46,732 nt of DNA from an uncultured Gammaproteobacteria bacterium. Its GTDB lineage: Bacteria; Pseudomonadota; Gammaproteobacteria; GCA-002705445; GCA-002716945. Made by a program: the position numbers and the translations under genes. The notes below the pieces were generated by a model. It saw only the letters and a list, made by a program, of their open reading frames with translations. It was not told the DNA's origin and made no database searches. The stretch spans positions 1 to 46,732 of the forward strand of contig CAJWVG010000005.1 of assembly GCA_913048065.1 (NCBI GenBank). Reading direction: 5' to 3'. Below, piece by piece: positions 27,791 to 35,170 of this stretch (positions within the stretch are counted from its first letter, which is position 1; every line of letters begins with the position of its first letter).

Positions 27791-27829
27791 AAAAATCATA
27801 AAATAAATCTTGATTTTTGATACATTATG

Positions 27830-27835
27830 TATAAT
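27830..27835 (+). promoter_or_regulatory. Putative -10 box of the HTH-argB gene
   Basis: A perfect TATAAT preceded by TG. The -35 region at the right spacing (ATCTTG) is poor, so the promoter may depend on the extended -10 or an activator. The predicted transcription start is near 27842, upstream of the palindrome at 27859-27876. Confidence 0.5.
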
Positions 27836-27858
27836 ATTCTCTATGCATGTATACGTTT

Positions 27859-27876
27859 TAAGTGAATATTCACTTA
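27859..27876. promoter_or_regulatory. 18-bp perfect palindrome, candidate operator of HTH-argB
   Basis: TAAGTGAATATTCACTTA is a perfect 18-bp palindrome lying between the predicted transcription start (about 27842) and the ribosome binding site (GGAGGG, 27889-27894). Its core TGAATATTCA has the TGAAT/ATTCA halves of the E. coli ARG box, but lacks the 4-bp spacer of that site, so it is not a standard ArgR box. Its position fits a repressor site, most simply for the HTH domain encoded just downstream (inference). Confidence 0.6.
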
Positions 27877-27898
27877 TATATACTTTATGGAGGGTAAA

Positions 27899-28996
27899 AT
27901 GGATTTAAAACAATATCTTGAAAAACAAGGCCTCAGTATTAGCAAGTTTGCTAAGATGTGTGATTTACCTGAGATTACTGTTACAAAATATAAGTATGGG
28001 GATAGAATTCCTAATAAGCTTAATATGAAAAAAATCTATGCGGTTACAGATAAAGAGGTAACACCTAATGATTTTTATAAGATAAAAAAAAATACTAAGA
28101 AAGATAATTCGGTAGTTTATAGAAAAAAAAGTAGCATAACGCCAAATACAGCAAATATTCTTACAGAAGCTCTACCGTATATTCAACAACTCTCCAATAA
28201 AGTCATTGTAATTAAATTTGGTGGGAATGCTATGATCGATGGTTCATTAAAAAATAATTTTGCAAGAGACATAGTTCTTTTAAAACAGGTTGGTTTACAC
28301 CCTGTAATTGTTCATGGTGGTGGACCTCAAATTACTACTCATCTAGAAAAACTAGGTATTAAATCTAAATTTGCCAATGGAATGAGAATAACTGACCCTG
28401 AATCAATTCATATAATAGAAATGGTATTAGGGGGCTTGGTTAACAAAGATATCGTTAATTCTATTACTTCACATGGCGGTAAAGCGGTTGGTTTATCTGG
28501 TAAAGATGGCGGTTTAATAAGAGCGAAAAAAATTATTGGTGAAGGCGAGTTTAAGAATATCGATTTTAAAAATACTGGTACAGTACAAAGCATAGATCCA
28601 GAAGTAGTGAGTCTTTTAGATGGCTCACCATTTATACCAGTTATTGCGCCTATAGGCATTGGTGATGATGGAACTACTTATAATATTAATGCAGATTTAG
28701 TTGCAGGTAAAATCGCACATATTTTACAAGCTAATAAATATTTAATTCTAACTAATACTACTGGTATTTTAGATGGTGATAAACATTTAATAAAATCAAT
28801 AAATGCAGGTAAAGTTAAAAAATTAATAAATCAAGGTGTTATATCTAAAGGTATGCTACCTAAAGTAGAGTCCGCTCTTGAAGCTGTCTCGTATGGTGTT
28901 GAACATGTACAAATAATAGATGGTACTGTTGACCATGCTGTGCTACTTGAATTATTTACAGATGAAGGTATTGGCACAATGATACGAAGGTTATAA
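27899..28996 (+). CDS. argB: HTH domain-acetylglutamate kinase fusion
   Basis: A 365-aa fusion. Residues 1-62 form an XRE/Cro-like helix-turn-helix: SISKFAKMCDLPEITVTKYK gives helix, turn and recognition helix, and VTPNDFY is common at the end of such small regulators. A basic linker (about 63-80) leads to a complete N-acetylglutamate kinase: the interlacing helix LTEALPYIQ, IKFGGNAM with catalytic K106, VHGGGPQI, NGMRITD, GKDGGLI and NINADLVAGKIA. The kinase makes N-acetylglutamyl phosphate for arginine. The LTEALPYIQ helix is a feature of hexameric, arginine-inhibited enzymes. There is no ATG between the domains. The start at 27899 follows GGAGGG; the ATG at 27887 overlaps that ribosome binding site. 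Self-regulation is an inference. Confidence 0.93.
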   Translation: MDLKQYLEKQGLSISKFAKMCDLPEITVTKYKYGDRIPNKLNMKKIYAVTDKEVTPNDFYKIKKNTKKDNSVVYRKKSSITPNTANILTEALPYIQQLSNKVIVIKFGGNAMIDGSLKNNFARDIVLLKQVGLHPVIVHGGGPQITTHLEKLGIKSKFANGMRITDPESIHIIEMVLGGLVNKDIVNSITSHGGKAVGLSGKDGGLIRAKKIIGEGEFKNIDFKNTGTVQSIDPEVVSLLDGSPFIPVIAPIGIGDDGTTYNINADLVAGKIAHILQANKYLILTNTTGILDGDKHLIKSINAGKVKKLINQGVISKGMLPKVESALEAVSYGVEHVQIIDGTVDHAVLLELFTDEGIGTMIRRL

Positions 28997-28997
28997 A

Positions 28998-29747
28998 TTG
29001 CTTGATTATCTCTACCTTCTTTTAATTTCAATAATATCAAACATTTTTTCAGCGTTCTCTGGTGGTGGTGCGGGTGTTATACAGTTACCAGCCATACTTC
29101 TATTATTTGATATAAATTTCATTAAAGCACTGGCAACCCACAAGGTAGCTACTGTTGCATTGGGTATTGGTGCAACTATAAAATTTATGTCAGTAGTTAA
29201 ATTTAATAAAGTATTAATGTTAAAATTACTTTCTTTTGGATTGCCAGGAACAATAATAGGTGCTTTTATTATTGTCGATACGAATGAAATATTGTCAAAG
29301 TTTTTGTTAGGACTTCTAATTATCTTTATAGGATTATATTCCTTTAAAGAAAAGAAATATGGAGAATATCAAAAAGTATTCACTAATAACCTAAAAAATA
29401 ACTTAATTGGTTTTTGTATAATATTTCTAATAGGATTATTAAATGGTTCATTATCTGCCGGCACTGGTTTAATTTTTACTGTAATATTAATATCTTGGTA
29501 TGGAATGGATTACAAAACAGCTATAGCATATACTCTCATTGTTGTGGGCTTATTTTATAATTTGATAGGCGCAATAACTTTAAGCTTACACACAGACCTT
29601 GATTTAAAAATATTGCCTACTCTTTTTATTGGCTCTTTGATTGGAGGTTATATTGGAGCGAAAATATCATTAACAAAAAGTAATAAATTTATTAAGAGCA
29701 CTTATCAGGCAATTACCATATTAGTTGGTTTAACATTAATTATATAA
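28998..29747 (+). CDS. TauE/SafE family membrane permease
   Basis: A 249-aa polytopic membrane protein of the TauE/SafE (formerly DUF81) family. The N-terminal repeat reads SAFSGGGAGVIQLPAILLL and ATHKVATVALGIGA. The second repeat has LNGSLSAGTGLIFTV and the family's GGYIGAKIS near the end. About eight hydrophobic segments are visible. Members move sulfonates, sulfite or other organic anions, but the substrate here is unknown. The start codon appears to be TTG, one base after the argB stop, so it is probably co-transcribed with the HTH-argB gene. Its stop touches the stop of the convergent pyrE. Confidence 0.85.
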   Translation: MLDYLYLLLISIISNIFSAFSGGGAGVIQLPAILLLFDINFIKALATHKVATVALGIGATIKFMSVVKFNKVLMLKLLSFGLPGTIIGAFIIVDTNEILSKFLLGLLIIFIGLYSFKEKKYGEYQKVFTNNLKNNLIGFCIIFLIGLLNGSLSAGTGLIFTVILISWYGMDYKTAIAYTLIVVGLFYNLIGAITLSLHTDLDLKILPTLFIGSLIGGYIGAKISLTKSNKFIKSTYQAITILVGLTLII

Positions 29748-30386
29748 TTAAGCTTTATATTTAGACATGTAGTCATACATGGAGTTAAGTAAATTATCCA
29801 TAGAGCCATCTAATTTCATATAAGCAACAATGTCGTCTAAATCTATAAGAGAATGCACAGGTATTTTATATTTATCCTCAATCTCTATTGATGCACGATC
29901 TTTTAATCCTAATTCCATACGGTCAAAACATACAAGAACAGAGCTTGGTTTTGCATTATTCTTTTCTAATAATTCTATTGAGTCAATTATTGATTTGCCG
30001 GAAGAAATAACATCATCTACGATTAGTGCTAGTCCATTTGGCTGGAAGCCGAGAAATATTCCAGTTTCTCCATGGTCTTTTGCTTCTTTTCTATTAGAAG
30101 AATAAGGTTTGTTTAAGTTATTAGATAAGAATAAATTATTGCTAATTGAAGATGCTAAAGTTATGCCTTTATATGCTGGACCAAAAATAAAATCAAAATT
30201 AATTTTGTTAGAAATAATACTATTACAGTAAAATTTTGTTAGAGAAGATAATAAAAGACCATCATTACATAGTCCTGTATTAAAAAAATAAGGGCTTTGC
30301 CTACCTGATTTTAGTGTAAAACTGCCAAAACGTAGTATTTCATGATTTAATGTGAATTCGATAAATTGTTTTTTAAGGCTGTTCAT
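29748..30386 (-). CDS. pyrE: Orotate phosphoribosyltransferase
   Basis: A 212-aa type I phosphoribosyltransferase that makes orotidine 5'-phosphate from orotate and PRPP in pyrimidine synthesis. Motifs are LRFGSFTLKSGRQSPYFFN, FGPAYKGITLA, the lysine/histidine loop RKEAKDHGE and the PRPP loop LIVDDVISSGKS. It is a single gene on the minus strand. The start codon lies two bases from an AT-rich inverted repeat (30389-30412). It has no terminator separating it from the TauE/SafE gene. Confidence 0.97.
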   Translation of the reverse strand: MNSLKKQFIEFTLNHEILRFGSFTLKSGRQSPYFFNTGLCNDGLLLSSLTKFYCNSIISNKINFDFIFGPAYKGITLASSISNNLFLSNNLNKPYSSNRKEAKDHGETGIFLGFQPNGLALIVDDVISSGKSIIDSIELLEKNNAKPSSVLVCFDRMELGLKDRASIEIEDKYKIPVHSLIDLDDIVAYMKLDGSMDNLLNSMYDYMSKYKA

Positions 30387-30388
30387 CT

Positions 30389-30412
30389 ATATATCTAGTA
30401 ATATAGATATAT
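30389..30412. repeat. AT-rich inverted repeat in the pyrE-xth gap
   Basis: ATATATCTA and TAGATATAT form a 9-bp inverted repeat with a 6-nt loop, ending two bases before the pyrE ATG (minus strand). It could be an operator for the divergent pyrE/xth pair or a hairpin at the pyrE ribosome binding region. It could also be chance in AT-rich DNA. Confidence 0.4.
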
Positions 30413-30433
30413 TAGCATAGAGATAAAAAGATT

Positions 30434-31201
30434 ATGGTAGTTTTGACATTAAATGTGTGTGGGATTAGAGCAAGCCAGAAAAAAGGTCTATTTAAATGGC
30501 TATCTAGAGCAAAGGCGGACATTATTTGTCTACAAGAAGTGCGAGCAACAGAAGAACAGATTGACACAAAGGAATATAGTATAAAAAATTACACAAGATA
30601 TTTATCTGAGGCTATTAAAAAGGGCTATAGTGGTGTCTGTATTTATGTAAAAGAAACACCATTAAAAATAAGCAAAACATTTGGTTCAAAATTTCTCTCT
30701 GATGAGGGGAGATTCATAGAGCTTGAGCTTGCAAAAGTAAGAGTAGTATCTGTATATTTTCCTTCAGGATCCTCTGGCGATGTTAGGCAAAATATTAAAT
30801 ATGATTTTATGAATAAATTTGAAAAATATATGAAGAAAATAAAAGAAGATAAAAAACCAACTATAATATCTGGTGACTGGAATATCGTACACAAGGAAAT
30901 TGACATCAAAAATTGGAAGTCAAATCAAAAGAATTCTGGATGTTTACCAAAAGAAAGAGAGTGGTTAGATAAAATATTTTATAAATATGGGTTTGTAGAT
31001 GCTTTCAGAGAAGTTAATAGTGAACCAAATAATTATACCTGGTGGTCAAACAGAGGTAGGTCATGGGAAAATAATGTAGGTTGGCGCATTGATTATCAAG
31101 TAATTACCCCTAATAGCAAATTAAAAACGTTAGATGCTAAAATATATAAAAGCAAAAGGTTTTCCGATCATTCACCATTAATAGTAAAATATCAATTTTA
31201 A
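30434..31201 (+). CDS. xth: Exodeoxyribonuclease III / AP endonuclease
   Basis: A 255-aa endonuclease/exonuclease/phosphatase fold enzyme for repair of abasic sites. The metal and catalytic motifs are seen in order: LNVCGIRA, CLQEVRA, VYFPSG, SGDWNIVHKEIDIKNW, WWSNRGRSWENNVGWRIDYQ and the C-terminal SDHSPLIV. The AARKKG-like segment typical of ExoIII reads RASQKKGLFKWL. It starts the plus-strand run xth-ampG-rraA-ccmA-ccmB, one base before ampG. Confidence 0.96.
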   Translation: MVVLTLNVCGIRASQKKGLFKWLSRAKADIICLQEVRATEEQIDTKEYSIKNYTRYLSEAIKKGYSGVCIYVKETPLKISKTFGSKFLSDEGRFIELELAKVRVVSVYFPSGSSGDVRQNIKYDFMNKFEKYMKKIKEDKKPTIISGDWNIVHKEIDIKNWKSNQKNSGCLPKEREWLDKIFYKYGFVDAFREVNSEPNNYTWWSNRGRSWENNVGWRIDYQVITPNSKLKTLDAKIYKSKRFSDHSPLIVKYQF

Positions 31202-31202
31202 T

Positions 31203-32441
31203 ATGATAAATAATTTAAAATCCATAATAAACCCGTACTTAGAAAAGAAAATGCTCATAACTTTATCTATGGGCTTTGTTTCTGGTGTTCCTCTATTATT
31301 AACTATTACATTGCTTCAAGCGTGGTTAACCGATGAAGGCATTTCAAAATCTACCATTGGGTTATTTGCTCTAGTAGGGCTTCCTTACTCTTTAAAATTT
31401 ATTTGGGCTCCAATATTTGATCATATTACTTTAACAAAGCTAGGCAGAAGAAGAAGTTGGCTTTTAATTACACAAATTTCACTTATCATATCTATAATTT
31501 TTCTAGGTATGGCTGATCCATCTATGAATGCTGTTAATGTTGCTATACTGGCAACACTCGTGGCTTTTTCATCAGCATCACAAGATATTGTGATTGATGC
31601 TTATAGAAGAGAATCTCTTTCTGATGAGGAACAGACTATCGGTGCATCTGCATATGTGCTTGGATATAGAATAGGTGCTTTAGCGGCTGGTGCTGGGGGC
31701 CTAATCTTAGCTGACTACATGACATATCAAATGGTATATGCATTTATGTCAGTAGTAATGATATATGGTGTTATCATTACGATTATTGCTAAAGAACCCG
31801 AACAACATTATGAGCCTTCTGGTTTTGCAGCAGCTATTTATAAACCATTTATAGAATTCTTTAACCGACATGCATCCATAACAGTTCCTGTCTTAATATT
31901 GCTTTTTATCTTATTGTATAAAATTGGAGATACAATGGCTCATTCATTAAGCACAAATTTCTACCTAGATATCGGCTTTACGAAAACCGAAATAGGGGCT
32001 GTTGTGAAATTTTTTGGCTTATTCGCTACATTAATAGGTGCTTTTGCTGGTGGCTTGATATCTTTAAAAATAGGTTTATTCAAATCATTGTTTATTTTTG
32101 GAGTATTCCAGGCTATAGCAACACTTGGGTTTTCGATTCTTGCTTTTGTTGGAAGCAATATATATTTACTGATAACCGTTATATCCTTGGAGAATTTGGC
32201 AGCTGGCATGGGCTATACAGCATATCTAGCATTCATTGCAAACATGACAAACAAAAGATTTACTGCTACACAGTTTGCACTCATGACAGCACTAATGTCT
32301 CTGCCAAGAACACTATTTTCTGGGTCTTCTGGATTTTTAGTTGAAATGATGGACTGGGAATTATACTTTGTTTTCTGTTCGCTTATAGCTTTTCCTGCTC
32401 TAATAATACTAATACAATTAAGAAGGAGCTTAAAACTATGA
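31203..32441 (+). CDS. ampG: AmpG-like muropeptide permease (MFS)
   Basis: A 412-aa major facilitator with about twelve hydrophobic segments. The N-terminus matches AmpG: MGFVSGVPLLLTITLLQAWL, TIGLFALVGLPYSLKFIWAP and GRRRSWL. SASQDIVIDAYRRE is another hallmark. AmpG imports anhydro-muropeptides for cell wall recycling. No amidase or other recycling gene lies next to it. It overlaps rraA by an ATGA. A related MFS transporter of the AmpG-like group is possible. Confidence 0.88.
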   Translation: MINNLKSIINPYLEKKMLITLSMGFVSGVPLLLTITLLQAWLTDEGISKSTIGLFALVGLPYSLKFIWAPIFDHITLTKLGRRRSWLLITQISLIISIIFLGMADPSMNAVNVAILATLVAFSSASQDIVIDAYRRESLSDEEQTIGASAYVLGYRIGALAAGAGGLILADYMTYQMVYAFMSVVMIYGVIITIIAKEPEQHYEPSGFAAAIYKPFIEFFNRHASITVPVLILLFILLYKIGDTMAHSLSTNFYLDIGFTKTEIGAVVKFFGLFATLIGAFAGGLISLKIGLFKSLFIFGVFQAIATLGFSILAFVGSNIYLLITVISLENLAAGMGYTAYLAFIANMTNKRFTATQFALMTALMSLPRTLFSGSSGFLVEMMDWELYFVFCSLIAFPALIILIQLRRSLKL

Positions 32442-32989
32442 AAATCTTTAATACAGCTGATTTATGTGATGATCATCAGGATATTCAAGTAGCTGAACCT
32501 ATGTTTAAATCATATGGACAAAGAAAAAAGTTTTTTGGGAAAATAAGAACAGTTGAGGTCCTAGATGATAATTCTTATGTAAAAAGACTAGTCGATGAAA
32601 AAGTCAACGGGGACGTTATGGTTATTGATGGGAGAGGATCAAAAAAATGTGCTCTCCTAGGTGATAATCTTGCGAGAATCGCAGCGGATAATGGATGGGC
32701 TGGATTTATAATAAATGGTTGTATAAGAGATTCGGAAATTATCAGCACAATTGATATTGGAATTAAGGCTATTAATGTTATGCCTAATAAAAGCCAAAAG
32801 AAAGATCAGGGTAGCTATAAAAAAAGTTTAAGCTTTGCCAATGTAATATTTAAGGAAGGTGATTATACATACTCAGACTCAGATGGAATCATTATATCAA
32901 AAGATTTGCTTTTTCGTGATGATTTAAATAAGTCAGAAAATTCAATCATCCCCTATAAATTAGCAATATATACGAAGACATATAAATGA
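32438..32989 (+). CDS. rraA: RraA family protein
   Basis: A 183-aa protein of the RraA/HMG aldolase-like family. The N-terminal FNTADLCDDH, FFGKIRTVEV, VIDGRGSKKCALLGDNLARIAADNGWAG and NGCIRDSE follow the E. coli RraA pattern (regulator of RNase E activity). The protein is about 20 residues longer, mostly at the lysine-rich C-terminus. RraA binds RNase E and slows mRNA decay. Family members can instead be oxaloacetate decarboxylase/aldolases. It overlaps ampG and ccmA by ATGA at both ends. Confidence 0.85.
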   Translation: MKIFNTADLCDDHQDIQVAEPMFKSYGQRKKFFGKIRTVEVLDDNSYVKRLVDEKVNGDVMVIDGRGSKKCALLGDNLARIAADNGWAGFIINGCIRDSEIISTIDIGIKAINVMPNKSQKKDQGSYKKSLSFANVIFKEGDYTYSDSDGIIISKDLLFRDDLNKSENSIIPYKLAIYTKTYK

Positions 32990-33594
32990 TGACCAATATT
33001 ATAATAGAAACAAAAGATATCACATTATATAGAAATGATTCAAAAATCTTTGAGGGAATATCACTAGATATAGAAAAAACAAAGCTATTAAATATCTTTG
33101 GAAGAAATGGCTCTGGTAAAACGTCGTTACTGAAAATATTGACTGGTGTGACAGAACCGACATCCGGAATAGTATTGAATAGAAGTGATGATGAGACATT
33201 ATATGAAAAAATTATATATGTAGGGCATAAGAGTGGATTAAAAAATAATTTAACAGTTAATGAAAATCTTTATTATTTTATTAAACCAGAAGAGCAGAAC
33301 AAAACAACTAAAATAGACAGGGCTTTAGAAATTTACCAAATGATGCACTGTAAAAATATATTAGTTAAAAATTTATCACATGGACAACAAAAAAAAGTAT
33401 CTTTGATGAAGACTATAATAGCTGATGCTAAAGTATGGATACTAGACGAGCCTTACAGCGCATTAGATGCGGAAAGTATCAAAATATTTGATATGACAAT
33501 AGAGAATTATATTAAACAAGAGGGGTCTGTAGTTGTCACTAATCACAAAAAAATAACAGAAAACAGCTGGAGTAAGAACTACCAACTAAATTAA
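32986..33594 (+). CDS. ccmA: Heme exporter ATP-binding protein CcmA
   Basis: A 202-aa ABC ATPase of the cytochrome c maturation (system I) CcmABCD complex, which releases holo-CcmE. Walker A is FGRNGSGKTS, the signature is NLSHGQQKK and Walker B is VWILDEPYSALD. The size is normal. Two ATGs in a row occur at the start and the first overlaps the rraA stop. It forms a TAATG overlap with ccmB. Confidence 0.94.
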   Translation: MMTNIIIETKDITLYRNDSKIFEGISLDIEKTKLLNIFGRNGSGKTSLLKILTGVTEPTSGIVLNRSDDETLYEKIIYVGHKSGLKNNLTVNENLYYFIKPEEQNKTTKIDRALEIYQMMHCKNILVKNLSHGQQKKVSLMKTIIADAKVWILDEPYSALDAESIKIFDMTIENYIKQEGSVVVTNHKKITENSWSKNYQLN

Positions 33595-34262
33595 TGAAAG
33601 ATTTATTACAAATTATAAACAAAGAATTTCTTCTAGTTGCAAGATCTGGATATGGGGTATTTATGCCGGTTGCATATTTACTGATAATAATGATTTTATT
33701 TAATATATCAATAAGCTTTGTTGACAAAAAAATCACTCAAGAATTAATACCATTAATGATTTGGATTTCATGTCTACTTATATGCATACTGAATTTAGAA
33801 ACGATTTTTAAAGAAGACTATGAGGATGGAAGCTTAGAAATGTTTTTAATTAATAAAAAAAATATAGAGTCTACAATAATCGCAAAAATTTTTACTCATT
33901 GGGTTTCATCTAATTTTCCTGTTGTTATTATTGCTCCAATGGTTGCTTTATTGCTTGGTCTAGACTCACACACCGCCATGATTCTTTTTATAAGCCTATT
34001 GATTGGTACACCTTCATTAACATTAATTGGATCTATTGCAGCAGCACTAACAATAAGTCTAAGATCAAATAAAATTCTTTTATCACTGATGGTGTTGCCA
34101 TTATATATTCCAATATTAATTTATGGGACTAATGCGGTGAATAACTCTTATTTTGGAATAAGCTATCAAGGTGAAATAACAATGATGATTCTGCTATTCA
34201 TACTTTTTTTATTGATAACACCATTTACATGTGCAAAAGCTCTTCTAGTTGCACTAGATTGA
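33594..34262 (+). CDS. ccmB: Heme exporter membrane protein CcmB
   Basis: A 222-aa membrane protein with six hydrophobic segments, the permease partner of CcmA. Typical features are an N-terminal cytoplasmic stretch NKEFLLVARSGYG, FKEDYEDGSLEMFL and LIGTPSLTLIGSIAAALTISLRSNKIL. The LLSLMVLPLYIPILIYG segment is strongly CcmB-like. Its 3' end overlaps the convergent ccmC by nine bases. In most proteobacteria ccmC would follow on the same strand. Confidence 0.95.
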   Translation: MKDLLQIINKEFLLVARSGYGVFMPVAYLLIIMILFNISISFVDKKITQELIPLMIWISCLLICILNLETIFKEDYEDGSLEMFLINKKNIESTIIAKIFTHWVSSNFPVVIIAPMVALLLGLDSHTAMILFISLLIGTPSLTLIGSIAAALTISLRSNKILLSLMVLPLYIPILIYGTNAVNNSYFGISYQGEITMMILLFILFLLITPFTCAKALLVALD

Positions 34263-34979
34263 TTTTATCCAATTAGTATTTTTTTCATGATCCATGAGCG
34301 TATTTCTAGCCGACATTAATATCGCTAATAAAAGATAAGCGGTGAAGCCAATTGTAGTATATATTAAAGGATATAACATTTCGCTAGCTATTGAAGGTGA
34401 GCTGAATTTCATTACAGATGGTCCTTGATGTAAAGTATTCCACCACTCTACAGAAAAATGAATAATTGGAATGTTTATAAAACCAACTATCGCAAGAATG
34501 TTTGCTGCTTTAGCGCCTTTGCGATAATCATCATATGAATAATATAAAAAGATGATTGAAAGATAAATAAATAATAATATTAATTCTGATGTAAGCCGTG
34601 CATCCCATACCCACCATGTTCCCCACATTGGCTTACCCCAAATAGAGCCTGTTATCAAAGCAAGAAATGTAAAAATAGCCCCATTTTTTGCTGATGCGAT
34701 TGATAATATTTCAAATACCTTTATCTTCCATATAAGAGAAATCACAGAGCAAACGAATACAGATGTATAAGCAAATAAAGACAGCCAGGCGCTTGGTACA
34801 TGAACATAGATAATACGAAATGCATCCCCTTGTTGGTAATCAGAAGGTGCAACAAAAAGACCTAAATACAAACCATAAGATATAAATAATAATGAAAAAA
34901 GAAATGCCCACGGTATTATTTTTGAAGAAAAAAAATAAAAGTTCTTTGGTGATATATTCTGAAAAAGTTTTTTAAACAT
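34254..34979 (-). CDS. ccmC: Heme exporter/delivery protein CcmC
   Basis: A 241-aa membrane protein of the heme-handling family with six hydrophobic segments. The tryptophan-rich WWD motif reads WGTWWVWDARLTSELILL. The N-terminal GLYLGLFVAPSDYQQGDAFRIIYVHVP carries the conserved VHVP histidine, and HFSVEWWNTLHQG holds the second. CcmC presents heme to CcmE. The track start at 35042 adds a 21-residue hydrophobic leader. I choose the ATG at 34979, which fits the family and has an AAGAG upstream. The gene is inverted relative to ccmAB. Confidence 0.95.
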   Translation of the reverse strand: MFKKLFQNISPKNFYFFSSKIIPWAFLFSLLFISYGLYLGLFVAPSDYQQGDAFRIIYVHVPSAWLSLFAYTSVFVCSVISLIWKIKVFEILSIASAKNGAIFTFLALITGSIWGKPMWGTWWVWDARLTSELILLFIYLSIIFLYYSYDDYRKGAKAANILAIVGFINIPIIHFSVEWWNTLHQGPSVMKFSSPSIASEMLYPLIYTTIGFTAYLLLAILMSARNTLMDHEKNTNWIKSI

Positions 34980-35026
34980 AGCTCTTAATTCGTATTTTAT
35001 GATACCATAAAAAAAAGCTAAAACTA

Positions 35027-35170
35027 ATGAAACACATAACAAAGAATAGTCATCTAAAGAAATATGAATCAGTACAAACTACATGGAATAAAGGAAAGTT
35101 TGGCAAATATAAGATTCTGAGGAAAATTAACAAACAGGCTTATGACTTATCAACGGCTTCTAAAAAATAG
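35027..35170 (+). CDS. Possible small basic protein (47 aa)
   Basis: An ORF below the track cutoff that fills the gap between ccmC and cysQ. It would encode 47 residues starting MKHITKNSHLKKYESV and ending DLSTASKK, with about a quarter lysine. It has no clear ribosome binding site, and its end overlaps the cysQ 3' end. I recognise no family. The whole gap being open in one frame is uncommon in such AT-rich DNA, but this remains weak evidence. Confidence 0.25.
   Translation: MKHITKNSHLKKYESVQTTWNKGKFGKYKILRKINKQAYDLSTASKK

Noticed and set aside
27859-27876. Standard E. coli-type ARG box
   Set aside because: The TGAAT and ATTCA halves touch, while an ARG box has four A/T bases between them. 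I keep it only as a generic palindromic operator candidate.
27887-27898. Upstream ATG giving MEGKMDLKQY as start of the HTH-argB protein
   Set aside because: The sequence ATGGAGGGTAAAATG places the ribosome binding site GGAGGG inside the first four codons. The second ATG (27899) is at the right distance from it.
35064-35120. 18-aa ORF MNQYKLHG... in the ccmC-cysQ gap
   Set aside because: Very short and in a different frame from the longer 47-codon ORF. No ribosome binding site.
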